From the NCBI RefSeq assembly GCF_024266705.1, contig NZ_CP100756.1:1178001-1242000 (forward strand): DNA of 64,000 bases. Direction: 5' to 3'. Shown one piece after another: positions 26,785 through 35,747 of the stretch. The position numbers and the translations under genes are program-made. The notes beneath the pieces are model-generated. The model was not told the origin of the DNA. It was given only the letters and a program-made list of their open reading frames with translations, and ran no database searches. The DNA is from Natrinema gelatinilyticum. Its GTDB lineage: Archaea > Halobacteriota > Halobacteria > Halobacteriales > Natrialbaceae. Every line of letters begins with the position of its first letter. Position 1 is the first letter of the stretch.

Positions 26785-28578
26785 TCAGTCGAGTAGCGAC
26801 TCGAACTCGTCGAGACGATCGCCGTAGGTTTCGAGCGCGCGATCGATCGGCTCCGAGGAACTCATATCGACGCCGGCGATCCGAAGGAGTTCGAGCGGGT
26901 ACTCCCTGGACCCGCGTTGGAGGAAGTCGAGGTAGTCGTCCGCGGCCGGTCGGCCGCGCTCGAGAACGTCGTCGACGATCGCTAGCGCTGCAGAAATGCC
27001 GGTCGCGTACTGATAGACGTAAAACGCCCGGTAAAAGTGAGGGATTCGCATCCATTCGCGGGCGATACGGTCGTCGACTGCTGCGGGTTCGTAGTACTCT
27101 GCCTTGAGGCCGCGGTACACGTCGTCCAATCGGTCGGCGGTCAGCGGTTCGCCGTCTTCTTCGAGTCGGTGGGTTTCGTGTTCGAATTCGGCGAAGAGCG
27201 TCTGACGGTACAGCGTCGAGCGGACGCGCTCTAAGAATTCGTTGAGGACGTGTTTCCGGAACTCGGGATCGTCGACGGTTTCGAGCAAGTGGTTCGTGAG
27301 TAAGGCCTCGTTTACCGTGCTCGCGACCTCGGCGACGAATATTTCGTAGCTCGAGTAGATGAACGGCTGTTCTTCCTTCGTGAGTTCGGAGTGCATCGAG
27401 TGGCCGAGTTCGTGGGCCAGCGTGTACATCGAGGCGATGTCGTGTTGATAGTTGAGCAGGATGAACGGCTGGGTGTCGTACGTCCCCCCCGAGTAGGCGC
27501 CGGACTGCTTCCCGACGTTCTCGAAGACGTCGACCCACTGAGAATCGAGTCCGTCGGCGACGCGGGACTGGTACTCTTCGCCCAGCGGTGCGAGCGCGTC
27601 GACGACGTATTCGGTCGCCTGTTCGTACTCGAGGTCGGGCCCCTCGTCGCCGGTCAGTGGCATGTAGAGGTCCCACATCCGGAGTTCGTCGACGTCTAAC
27701 GCTCGTCGCTTGAGGGCTGCGTGATGGTGAAGCTTCTCGAGATTGTCGTGGACCGTGTCGACGAGCGTGTCGTAGACCTCGACCGGGACGTTCGGACCGT
27801 CGAGAGCGGCTTGACGTGCGGTATCGTAGTTTCGCGCTCGAGCGGTTTTCACGTCGGCTTTGACGCTGTTCTTGTATGCGGAGGCGACGGTGTTTCGGAC
27901 CGATTCCCACTCGTCGAAGTAGGCCTCGTAGACGCGCTCGCGGAAGTCGCGGTCGGGCCGTTTGAGCAGGTTCGTGAAGTTGCTCTGGGTAATCTCGACG
28001 GCTTCGCCCTCGGAATCCTCGGCGGTCGGAAACTTCATGTCGGCGTTCGAGAGCATGTTGTACACCTCGCCCGTCGCACCCGTCACTTCGCTCAGGTCGG
28101 CGAGCAACGCCTCGACTTCCGCCGAGCGGGTGTGTGGTTTCATCCGGAGGACATCGTCTACGTAGTGGTCGTAGGTCTCGAGAGCCGGTCTCGCGTCGAC
28201 CATCGACTCGAACTCCTCGCGGTCCAGTTCCTGTATTTCGGGGTCGATGAAGGAAGCCGAAGACTGGGCCTCAGCCGCCAGCGACTGGGCACGGGCGGTC
28301 AGACCCTGGTAGTGTTGGTCTGTCGTGTCCTCGTCACGACGCATCCGGGCGTAGGCGACGACCGTCGACACTTCGCGCATGATCTCGTCGCGCAACTCGA
28401 GGACGGCGAGGAGGGTCTCGGCGTCGTCTTTGACCTGTCCCTCGTAGGCCTCGAGTTCGTCGACGCGCTCAGCGACGGACTCATAGGCGGACTTCCAGTC
28501 GTCGTCCGTCGCGTAGATGCTCTCGAGGTTCCAGGTATATTCGTCGTCTACCTCGGAGCGGTCAGGAACGGAACTCAT
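26785..28578 (-). CDS. pepF: Oligoendopeptidase F (M3 metallopeptidase)
   Basis: The 597-residue cytosolic peptidase has the zinc motif HELGHSMHSEL, with the downstream Glu in the SYEIFVAEVASTVNEALL helix. The N-terminal domain opens YTWNLESIYATDDDWKSAYE, a hallmark of PepF, and the C-terminus contains IPHFYRAFYVYQYATGISAA. It degrades short peptides, perhaps downstream of the proteasome encoded beside it by pan. Length is normal for the family. It is on the same strand as pan, 214 bp upstream of it, so it is probably transcribed separately. Confidence 0.93.
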   Translation of the reverse strand: MSSVPDRSEVDDEYTWNLESIYATDDDWKSAYESVAERVDELEAYEGQVKDDAETLLAVLELRDEIMREVSTVVAYARMRRDEDTTDQHYQGLTARAQSLAAEAQSSASFIDPEIQELDREEFESMVDARPALETYDHYVDDVLRMKPHTRSAEVEALLADLSEVTGATGEVYNMLSNADMKFPTAEDSEGEAVEITQSNFTNLLKRPDRDFRERVYEAYFDEWESVRNTVASAYKNSVKADVKTARARNYDTARQAALDGPNVPVEVYDTLVDTVHDNLEKLHHHAALKRRALDVDELRMWDLYMPLTGDEGPDLEYEQATEYVVDALAPLGEEYQSRVADGLDSQWVDVFENVGKQSGAYSGGTYDTQPFILLNYQHDIASMYTLAHELGHSMHSELTKEEQPFIYSSYEIFVAEVASTVNEALLTNHLLETVDDPEFRKHVLNEFLERVRSTLYRQTLFAEFEHETHRLEEDGEPLTADRLDDVYRGLKAEYYEPAAVDDRIAREWMRIPHFYRAFYVYQYATGISAALAIVDDVLERGRPAADDYLDFLQRGSREYPLELLRIAGVDMSSSEPIDRALETYGDRLDEFESLLD

Positions 28579-29273
28579 AGAGGCTGTTTAGAAATGCATG
28601 AGGTAAAGCTTGCCGAACCTGACCAGCGACTGATAACGAATGGGAGGTCCACTCGGGCCGCACGAAGCGGCTCTACGGGGCGTACGCGGCCGCGGATATG
28701 GGATGGTTCCGTCCATCGGACGTGAGTGTCAATCAGGACAAAAATGTAAATTTTCAAATATTCATCGGCCTAGTTTTATATGTCAATATAGTCACAAGTA
28801 TGCGCCCGGATACGAGGGTCAACCTGGATACTCACGTAGAACGGGTCGTTCGAACGTGGTCACCGTCTCCGCGGTGCCATCGCGTCTCGCTGACGTTGTA
28901 ATCCGTCTTCGTGGGACCACCGTCGCGTCGCCGACGTTGTCTTTCGGGCTTCGCGTTTCCGTCCTCGAGACGTCCATCCGTGTCGACCCCGGGTTGCGCC
29001 GACAGGTCCGAGTACGGACCGATTGTTCCCCGACCACTGAAGGGAGCGATCGCTGGGCTTCCCGTGGCTGACAAGGGTCGCTCGCATTGCCTGGATTCGG
29101 GACCATGGCCCGGTCGTGAACGACGCCGAGCGGGGGTGGTCGAGTGGATTTCGACAGGGTCACTGGAGAGCCACGGCGAAGGCGACGATGTCACTGCGAG
29201 CGATCCGTCTCCCGTTAGCCACCACCCCGTATGCCGCCGTCCCGGGTCACCGTCCCACCGCCTGCCGCCCCTC
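28579..29273. other. 695-bp intergenic stretch with an AT-rich island
   Basis: No convincing gene is seen; frames such as 28640-29071 have no recognisable motif. The segment 28737-28800 is strikingly AT-rich (including TTTTCAAATATTC and TTTTATATGTCAATATAG) in an otherwise GC-rich region, with TATA-like boxes on both strands. It could be a promoter for an unannotated RNA or for decayed genes. Confidence 0.45.
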
Positions 29274-30131
29274 TCACCGCATGCCATCTGCGACCTGCCC
29301 GGCCACACGCGCGCCGGTTCGCCGGTCGATACGAAGGCGCTCGAACACGATGCGAGCACTGGCGGTTGCCACGTCGTCGGCTTCGAACTCAAGGTCCGGA
29401 TAGACAACGTCGGTCAGCACGAGCGGCTCCGGCGGGGCGGGTTCGATTCCTTCGTGACCGGGGACTGGCTCGGATGCGAAAATGCGGTCGATCTTCTCGC
29501 GTGGCTCCTCGCCGGTGGCGATATCGCGAGCCAACGAGACCAGTCGACGGACGAGTTCTCGAGCGAAACCGCCCGCGCTAACCGTGACGACGAGGTAGTC
29601 GCCGTCTCGGCTCGCCACCATCGACGGCGAGCGCTCGGTGTTGTGATCGTCCGGCGTCAGATTGTGGAAGTCGTGGGTCCCGGACAGCGCCTCGCACGCG
29701 GTCCGGAATCGATCGTCGTCCAGCGTGGACGCGGCCGTTTTGGACCCCGACAGCGCGTCGGACGGCGCATCAACCGGCGCGTAGAGGTGATAGGTGTACT
29801 CCCGGCGAGTCGCGTGGTGGGTCGCGTGGAACCCCTCAGGTGCGTCGGCGACCGCCCAGGCGCGAACGTCGGCGGGAAGTTCGGCGTTCAGCGCCCGCGG
29901 TGTGAGCCAGTCGGGGGTCTCGAGCGCGATGGTCTGTGCGAGCGCGGAGACGCCCGCGTCGGTGCGACCCGCCGCCGCGTACCCATCGGGTTTGTCTGCG
30001 TTCAGGTCCAGGACCTCGAGCGCACGGAAGGCGTCGAAAATCGCGTCCTCGACGGTGGAGACGTCGGGCTGGCGCTGATAGCCGTAGTAACCCGTGCCAT
30101 CGTAGGCGATCCGGAACGCGCGAAGGGGCAT
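29274..30131 (-). CDS. truA: tRNA pseudouridine synthase TruA
   Basis: The 285-residue enzyme isomerises uridines 38-40 in the tRNA anticodon stem. It opens LRAFRIAYDGTGYYGYQRQP, and the catalytic Asp is Asp58 in GRTDAGV (55-61). The FHATHHATRREYTYH segment and the SAGGFARELVRRLV motif near the C-terminus are family features. The archaeal form is slightly longer than bacterial TruA. The gene is alone on its strand locally, with a small acidic-protein gene 180 bp upstream. Confidence 0.93.
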   Translation of the reverse strand: MPLRAFRIAYDGTGYYGYQRQPDVSTVEDAIFDAFRALEVLDLNADKPDGYAAAGRTDAGVSALAQTIALETPDWLTPRALNAELPADVRAWAVADAPEGFHATHHATRREYTYHLYAPVDAPSDALSGSKTAASTLDDDRFRTACEALSGTHDFHNLTPDDHNTERSPSMVASRDGDYLVVTVSAGGFARELVRRLVSLARDIATGEEPREKIDRIFASEPVPGHEGIEPAPPEPLVLTDVVYPDLEFEADDVATASARIVFERLRIDRRTGARVAGQVADGMR

Positions 30132-30310
30132 GGAGTCTCGAGTTGATCCAGCGGGGCCAGCGAGTTATACTGCCCGTTGTGTTCCCTGGCTGGGTCGACG
30201 ATCGAACCTCGCGAACTCGGGTGTCCGACAGAAAAGCGGACGAGGTCGTTCGGTTCGCCCCCGACGGCGCCGCTCGCCGGAGCGCGCCATTGCACCGTTC
30301 AGCGACGTGC

Positions 30311-30496
30311 TCAGTCGTCGGCCGATTCCTCCTCGGGGACGAGTGTGACTTCGCTTACGTTGACCTGTCGTTCCTGAAATTTCCGGAACATTCGATCGTC
30401 CAAGTCGTGAATTCGACCCTCGACGCGGACTCGAACCTCGTTTTCTTCCGGTACCGTCTGCGTTTCCCAGGCGATGCTATCCCAGTTAGTGTTCAT
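30311..30496 (-). CDS. Small conserved-looking acidic protein, unknown
   Basis: The 61-residue protein (start MNTNWDSIAWETQTVPEEN) has alternating strand-like segments (EVRVRVEGRIHDLDD and QVNVSEVTLVPEEE) and an acidic tail, a composition typical of real haloarchaeal proteins. A TATA-like TATTTATT on the minus strand (about 30536-30546) lies about 45 nt upstream. It precedes truA on the same strand. No family or function was recognised. Confidence 0.65.
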   Translation of the reverse strand: MNTNWDSIAWETQTVPEENEVRVRVEGRIHDLDDRMFRKFQERQVNVSEVTLVPEEESADD

Positions 30497-30866
30497 AGGA
30501 CTGGCAACCCACCATCGGATGTACTCGCTCGAGGAGAATAAATATCATCTTTGATCAAGAAGAATATGTGTGGCGGGTCACTGATACGATTACTCCGGGA
30601 AGAGGCGTAGACGGATCGGAACTGAACGTGCTGCCCGCTCGAGCCCCGACGAAGGGAAACGTCTGGATTCGAGTGTCCCGAATCGTGACTCGAGTGAGCG
30701 GCGAGCGTGCAGCGCGAAGCGATGCGTTCCCGGTGTGACGGTGTGGGCGAAACGCAGTCCTGGATGCTGTCGCACTCTCGTGCCCCGTCGACCGGTAACC
30801 GTTCGGTTTCGATCATCGCGGTCGAAAGGGGTTCGCCGGACCGATTCGACGATCCGCGACGACTCA
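30497..30866. other. Intergenic stretch, no gene seen
   Basis: Apart from the TATA-like box of the small acidic-protein gene at the left edge (GAGAATAAATATCATC, 30534-30549), no feature stands out. Frames on both strands are Arg/Ser-rich and motif-free. Confidence 0.5.
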
Positions 30867-31373
30867 TCAGGGCCGGTCGCCGGGGTCGAAGTCGTCGTGA
30901 TGGGGGTCACGAACGTCGAACTCGTCGATCCCCGATTCGTCGATGTCGAACTCGTCGGTCTCGAGGGCCGACCCGTCGACGCCGACACGGCCCTCCTGGA
31001 TCTCGATAGTGACGCCGTCGTCTTCGGACGACATGCCGAGAAGTTCGCCAGTCGCCGACTCGACTTCCTCGTTGACCGACCAGATGAACCGCAGGACGGA
31101 CTCGAGTTCAGTGCCGGCCTCGCGGACGCCGCGTCTTGGTGAGAGGCCGCCCAGACTCCGTGCGCCTTCCGGGTGAAGGTACTGGATCGGGTGGTCGGTC
31201 GGCACCTCGCGGAGGTCCACGTCGAACGACCAGAGGTACGGGAGGAACTGGATGGCGTAGCCGTGGGGTTTCGGCGCTCGTCGACCGGCGGCAGTCAGCG
31301 CGACGGTCTTGGCCGTTGACTCGCCGTCCGTATCGAAATACACGCCCGGCATTCGCGGAATTGAGACTCGCAT
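30867..31373 (-). CDS. Hypothetical haloarchaeal protein with acidic tail
   Basis: The start at 31373 (MRVSIPRMPGVYFDTDGES) is preferred to 31409. The 168-residue protein has a mixed N-terminal domain (about 1-110, with HGYAIQFLPYLWSFDVDLREV), a helical segment (AGTELESVLRFIWSVNEEVE), and a very Asp-rich tail with repeated DEFDIDESGIDEFDV-type units. No known family was recognised. The acidic tail suggests a soluble cytosolic protein. It stands alone between intergenic stretches. Confidence 0.65.
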   Translation of the reverse strand: MRVSIPRMPGVYFDTDGESTAKTVALTAAGRRAPKPHGYAIQFLPYLWSFDVDLREVPTDHPIQYLHPEGARSLGGLSPRRGVREAGTELESVLRFIWSVNEEVESATGELLGMSSEDDGVTIEIQEGRVGVDGSALETDEFDIDESGIDEFDVRDPHHDDFDPGDRP

Positions 31374-31752
31374 ACTCGTGGACGGGCCCCGGAACGGGTG
31401 AGTCCGCACCCGGCAATGTCACCCCGCTTTTGTACCATGCGAGCACGAGACCGACAGGTCTGTGCCGACTGCTGCCGGACGGTTTCGGGTCGCCTGCACG
31501 GTGGCGCGCCGATCGTCAGCCGTGCTCATACGGACTACTGTACGTCATTGTCGGTGCACCCGCAGGACGGTCGCGGTTGCACCGGTACATCGGTACAGCA
31601 GACCGTATCAGACGGAAGACGGTGGCCCGTGCCCGATCGAATCCCGCTTCGTCCGTTCCGTCCCGAGCGACTGTGGTACCGTCCGGCGGAGAGGTGTCCT
31701 CGACGCGAGAAAACGGGCCCGACGACGAGCGAGTGGAGAGCGCGAGGGTGGG
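31374..31752. other. Intergenic stretch holding repeat copy B
   Basis: The only clear feature is the 81-bp repeat at 31528-31608. Frames such as 31462-32040 on the plus strand merely run through the repeat and the opposite strand of the M32 gene. Confidence 0.5.
31528..31608 (+). repeat. 81-bp near-palindromic repeat, copy B (core inverted relative to arms)
   Basis: The arms are ATACGGACTACTGTACGTCA... on the left and ...GGTACAGCAGACCGTAT on the right, the same orientation as copy A. The 33-bp core at 31552-31584, however, equals the reverse complement of the core of copy C when both repeats are aligned by their arms. The core ends in a 7-bp inverted repeat (CGGTGCA ... TGCACCG). Copy B is isolated in an intergenic stretch downstream of the M32 peptidase gene. 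Confidence 0.85.
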
Positions 31753-33285
31753 TCAGTATCCCTCGAGATCGTACAGATCGCCGTACTTCTCGGTGACGTA
31801 CTCGAGGAAGTAGTCCGCGGTGAGTTCCTCGCCGGTGGCTCGCTCGATCAGGTCTTGCGTGACGTAGCGTTTACCGTGCTGGTGGACGTTCTCGCGGAGC
31901 CAGCCGTTGAGTTCGTCGAACTCGCCCTCGCGGATGTCGTCGTCGAACGAGCCGCAGTCCTCCGCCGCGGTGGCGTACAGTTGTGCGGCGAGCACCGAGC
32001 CAAGCGAGTACGTCGAGAAGTAGCCGAAATCGCCGTGTGACCAGTGGATGTCCTGTAAACACCCCTCCGCGTCGGTCTCCGGACGGACGCCGAGGTAGTC
32101 CTCGTACTTATCGTTCCAGACGCCGGGGACCTCGGAGACATCGAGGTCGCCGCTGATGAGGTCACGTTCGATCTCGAAGCGGATCACGATGTGAAGGTGG
32201 TAGGTGAGTTCGTCCGCCTCGACGCGAATGAGATTGTCGTCGTAGACCTGGTTCGCGGCCTCGTAGGCCTCCTCGGGGGAGACGTCCTCGAGTTCCGGGA
32301 ACCGCTCGCGTGCGATCGGTAGGAAGTGTTCCCAGAAGGGGCGGGAGCGGCCGACGTGGTTCTCCCAGAGCCGGGACTGGGACTCGTGAACGGAGAGGTC
32401 GCGCCCCTCGCCGAGCGGTGTGCCGTACCCGTCGTCGGGGAGTCCGAGCGTGTAGTTCGCGTGGCCGAATTCGTGGATCGTCGAGGTGATCGACCCCAGC
32501 AGGTCCGTCTCGTCGAACCGGGTCGTCACGCGCGCGTCGAACTGCGTTCCCGACGAGAACGGGTGCGGTGCAGTATCGAGACGGCCACGACCCCAGTCGT
32601 AGCCCAGCGAATCGAGGACGTCCCGCGCGAGGGCCTCCTGATCGTCGTCGTCGAACTGGCCCGCGAACGCGTCGGTCGCGAGTTCCGCATCGCTGTCCTG
32701 GACTGCCTCGATCAGCGGGACGAGTTCCTCGCGCAGGCGCTCTAAGACCCGTTCCGCGGTTTCGAGATCGATGTAAGGCTCGTAGTCCGCAAAGAGCACG
32801 GCGTAGGGGTCGGCGTCGGGGTCGATGTGATTCGCGTACTCCCGCTTGAGTTCGACCAGTTTCTCGAGCGTCGGCGCGAAGTGTTCGAAATCGTCCTCCT
32901 CTCGGGCCCGTTTCCACTCGGGATGGGCGTTCGACGCGGTCGCGGAAATTTCCTCGACGAGGCGCTGCGGGACGCTCGTCTCGCGGTCGTACGTCCGGCG
33001 AACTTCGCGAACGACCGCGGCCTCGTCGTCCGTGACGTCGGCCTCCTCGAGTTCACCGAGTAACGCCCCGGTTTCGTCGGCGGTCAGGAGTTCGTGACTG
33101 ATCGACGAGAGCGTCGAGAGCTGCTGTGCGCGAGCCGGCGTCCCTTCGTCGGGCATCACGACTTCCTGATCCCAGCGGAGGATTCCGGCGGCGTTGCCGA
33201 CGTTCGAGATACGCGTCACTCGGTCTTCGAACTGGTCGTAGGTGTTGGCCTCGCTCGAGTCGCTCTGAGCCTGATCGGTTGCCAT
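31753..33285 (-). CDS. M32 family metallocarboxypeptidase
   Basis: The start at 33285 (MATDQAQSDSSEANTYDQF) is chosen; the upstream in-frame 33 codons look spurious. The 510-residue protein has the zinc motif HEFGHANYTLG, the DVSPEEAYEAANQVYDD segment with the third zinc ligand region, and an IRFEIERDLISGDL helix, as in the Taq/Pfu carboxypeptidase family. It removes C-terminal residues from peptides in the cytosol. Length is normal (about 500). The stretch before the start is about 250 bp to the next gene on the opposite strand. Confidence 0.92.
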   Translation of the reverse strand: MATDQAQSDSSEANTYDQFEDRVTRISNVGNAAGILRWDQEVVMPDEGTPARAQQLSTLSSISHELLTADETGALLGELEEADVTDDEAAVVREVRRTYDRETSVPQRLVEEISATASNAHPEWKRAREEDDFEHFAPTLEKLVELKREYANHIDPDADPYAVLFADYEPYIDLETAERVLERLREELVPLIEAVQDSDAELATDAFAGQFDDDDQEALARDVLDSLGYDWGRGRLDTAPHPFSSGTQFDARVTTRFDETDLLGSITSTIHEFGHANYTLGLPDDGYGTPLGEGRDLSVHESQSRLWENHVGRSRPFWEHFLPIARERFPELEDVSPEEAYEAANQVYDDNLIRVEADELTYHLHIVIRFEIERDLISGDLDVSEVPGVWNDKYEDYLGVRPETDAEGCLQDIHWSHGDFGYFSTYSLGSVLAAQLYATAAEDCGSFDDDIREGEFDELNGWLRENVHQHGKRYVTQDLIERATGEELTADYFLEYVTEKYGDLYDLEGY

Positions 33286-33538
33286 AGAAGACCCATGCAC
33301 GGGATGTGGTATCAACGTCCTGGTTATCGGATCACGAACTGCTCGGGAGCGCGTCGCCGACGGCGCGACCGGCGAGTGGTGCACCGCCTCGAGGCGGGAC
33401 TTACTTAGTGCGACGACTCGAACGGACCGAATCCCGTACAGCTTGGCCGAGGCGCGTCGGTGATCCGGTTCCCGTACAAAACGTGTTGGATGTGCAAGGA
33501 ATACCTTATTCTGGTATTCTGAGCTAATTTAGATCGCT

Positions 33539-33907
33539 ATGGTCGTTGCTTCACCCCTTGCATCAGTCATCGTTTTCGTCGTGAGCCTACTGATCGGCGC
33601 GCTCGGTATCTGGGCCGGTGCGCGAGTCATCGTCGGGAGAGCGGACTACGATCACGCGATCGTCACCGCCCTGATCGGGGCGATCGTCTGGGCGATCGTC
33701 GGCTTTTTCGTCGGCTGGATACCCCTCGTCGGGCCGCTAATCGCCCTGCTCGCCTATATCGCGGTGATCAACTGGCGATATCCCGGCGACTGGACGGCCG
33801 CGGCGATGATCGGGCTCGTCGCCTGGGTGACCGTCCTGATTGTCCTCTACGTCCTCGCCGCACTCGGGGTCACCGGCTTCGACGCGGTCGGAGTCCCGGG
33901 GGTCTGA
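33539..33907 (+). CDS. Small four-helix membrane protein, unknown
   Basis: The 122-residue protein is almost entirely hydrophobic, with about four transmembrane helices (3-25, 38-60, 60-77 and 88-110) separated by short loops such as RADYDH and NWRYPGD. A TATA-like region (AATACCTTATTCTGG, about 33500-33515) lies about 30 nt upstream. Similar small membrane proteins are common in haloarchaea, but I do not know a function. It is convergent with the M20 gene. Confidence 0.75.
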   Translation: MVVASPLASVIVFVVSLLIGALGIWAGARVIVGRADYDHAIVTALIGAIVWAIVGFFVGWIPLVGPLIALLAYIAVINWRYPGDWTAAAMIGLVAWVTVLIVLYVLAALGVTGFDAVGVPGV

Positions 33908-33940
33908 CGTCCCTCCGATCCACCGCGGAACGCGCTCTCG

Positions 33941-35032
33941 TCACCGCGACCGCGGCCACGCTTCCGCGATCCGCCGGTAGGTCTCACGGCACCGCTCGAG
34001 AACGGCGATCGAGACGCTCTCGTCGTCCGTGTGGGCTTCGCCGGGTTCCGAGGGTCCGAGAATGACGCACTCCGTGCCCGCCGCAGAGAGCCACCCCGCG
34101 TCGGTCGCATGCGGTTTCGTCACCAGTTCGGGACCGGGATCGGACCGCTGTGATGCGGTCGCAGCCTCGAGAACTGCGTCGGCGAACGCGTGGTCCGCAC
34201 ACTGCATCGGGGGCCAGTCCTGGTCGACCGTCCACTCGATCCCCTCGAACGACTCGAGTCGCTCGAGGTTGGCGCGTTCGCCTGGAACCGTCCGTTCGTC
34301 GACGGTGAACGCACACCGAGCGGGAACGACGTTCATCGCCGTCCCGCCATCGATTTCGGTCACGGTGAGGCTTCCCTCGAGCGTCTCGCCCGCCACGTCG
34401 ACCGACGGACGCTCGAGCTCGCGAACGCAATCGATGGCGTCGGTCGCGCGGTAGATGGCGTTTTCACCCGCGTCGGCTTCGCTCGCGTGGGCTGCGGTCC
34501 CGCGGGCGACGATCGTACTTCCGCGACGACCCTTGTGTGCAATCGCGACGTCTGTCACGTCCGGTCCCGAGTAGTTCGTCGATCCCTCGCCGACGACAGC
34601 GTAGTCCGGTTCGAATCCGTGTTCGGTCGCGTGGCGCGCGCCGACGCCGCCGACTTCCTCGCCGACGAAACTGGCAAAGACGAGTTCCCCGGCCGGATCG
34701 GCGCCGCGGAAGGCGAGCATCGCGGCCGCGAGCGCACCCTTCATGTCAGCCGTCCCGCGGCCGTAGAGCCGGCCGTTACGCTGCTCCACCACGTACCCGT
34801 CGCCGTCGGTCTCACGCTGTGAGTCCGCTGGTTCGACGACGTCGTGGTGGCCCACGAGTGCCAGCGTCTCCTCACCCGTCCCCGTCCTCGCGATCACGTT
34901 ACCGGCGTCGTCTCGCGTCACGTCCGCCTCGGTCTCGCGGTGTAGCCACTCCTCGATGAAATCGCCGGCTTCGGTTTCGTCCTCGTGGCTCGGAATCGAA
35001 ACGAGCGTACGCGTCAGATCGACGAGAGTCAT
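33941..35032 (-). CDS. M20 family metallopeptidase (ArgE/DapE-type deacylase)
   Basis: The start at 35032 (MTLVDLTRTLVSIPSHEDE) is the natural family start. The frame is open to 35419 only because repeat copy C happens to contain no stop on that strand. The 363-residue di-zinc hydrolase has LVGHHDVVEP (first metal site), GRGTADMKGALAAAM (bridging Asp region) and FVGEEVGGVGARH (Glu pair), with a dimerisation domain in between. ArgE, DapE and related deacylases share this fold, and the substrate cannot be decided here. No biosynthetic neighbour suggests arginine or lysine. Confidence 0.88.
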   Translation of the reverse strand: MTLVDLTRTLVSIPSHEDETEAGDFIEEWLHRETEADVTRDDAGNVIARTGTGEETLALVGHHDVVEPADSQRETDGDGYVVEQRNGRLYGRGTADMKGALAAAMLAFRGADPAGELVFASFVGEEVGGVGARHATEHGFEPDYAVVGEGSTNYSGPDVTDVAIAHKGRRGSTIVARGTAAHASEADAGENAIYRATDAIDCVRELERPSVDVAGETLEGSLTVTEIDGGTAMNVVPARCAFTVDERTVPGERANLERLESFEGIEWTVDQDWPPMQCADHAFADAVLEAATASQRSDPGPELVTKPHATDAGWLSAAGTECVILGPSEPGEAHTDDESVSIAVLERCRETYRRIAEAWPRSR

Positions 35033-35094
35033 AACTGGCGTCTCGGCGGCGGTGGTGTTCAGTCCTCCGAAACCGATCATCGCACCGTCGACTG

Positions 35095-35175
35095 ATACGG
35101 TCTGCTGTACCGATGTACCGGTGCACCCGCAGGACGGTCGCGGTTGCACCGGCAATGACGTACAGTAGTCCGTAT
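35095..35175 (-). repeat. 81-bp near-palindromic repeat, copy C
   Basis: Its arms match copy B except at one position when read on the minus strand, but its core (35119-35151) reads identically to copy B's core on the plus strand, i.e. inverted relative to the arms. It lies 63 bp upstream of the M20 start and directly downstream of a short Cys-rich frame. Confidence 0.85.
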
Positions 35176-35419
35176 GACGGTCGGTGCGGCGGTCGATGGT
35201 CGCGTCCTCGTCTGCGACCCGCTTTTTTCGTCGGTCGCTTCCTCGTCCACACCCACATCCGCCCGTCTCTGCGGCCTTCTCCGCCTCAGTCGATCCATTC
35301 GGACACCGGCGGTACCGTCTCGGTCTCGTCGTCGGTGAGCCGCGCGACAGAGTCGCGGTCAGTTCGGCCGCGGCCCGCGTCACGCCGGCTGCCTGCGACT
35401 CGGTATAGTCGCTGATCAC
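35176..35419 (-). pseudogene. Short Cys-rich frame running into repeat C
   Basis: The frame starts MISDYTESQAAGVTRAAAEL, which looks like a genuine helical N-terminus, and contains GGCGCGRG before it enters the repeat without a stop of its own. It may be a small gene whose 3' end was replaced by the repeat. It is divergent from the PIN-ATPase gene. Coding status is uncertain. Confidence 0.25.
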
Positions 35420-35747
35420 TTCGGCCCATCATCGCCTCCCTGACGGTCGCTTGGAACGATTCCTCGAGTCCGTCGATGGCGAGGAAGCCAGTTAGCACCC
35501 CACGGCCGAACGTCCGAGCCGGTTGCATGCGAAAACGTGTTCGGGAAGTCGTGTACGCTTCCACGGGAGTTCCTACCCGACAGGAACGCAATCCGTCCGT
35601 TCGGTGGCAACCGATTCCGCGAACGACCGGCCATCCGAGGATCCGCGGCGGCAGCCGAGCTGACACTACGCGACGGAGACGGGGAGCGTCGGTGACGTGT
35701 GCAGCGGTGAGGACACCCTTAAAGACATCGGGGAACCTACGTTCGGT

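Larger units (their letters stand above)
35033..35747. other. 715-bp intergenic stretch holding repeat copy C
   Basis: It contains repeat copy C, a possible truncated small gene on the minus strand (35176-35419, listed separately) and, at the right edge, the promoter of the PIN-ATPase gene (CACCCTTAAAG, about 35713-35724, some 29 nt before its ATG). The remainder (about 35420-35700) shows no gene. Confidence 0.5.

Noticed and set aside
26444..27910. 488-codon minus-strand frame spanning pan and pepF
   Set aside because: Same strand but a different frame; extremely Arg-rich, no motif, overlaps two clear genes.
34600..34630. GGTTCGAATCC-like tRNA T-arm string
   Set aside because: It lies inside the M20 coding sequence and no cloverleaf could be assembled around it; no other tRNA was found.
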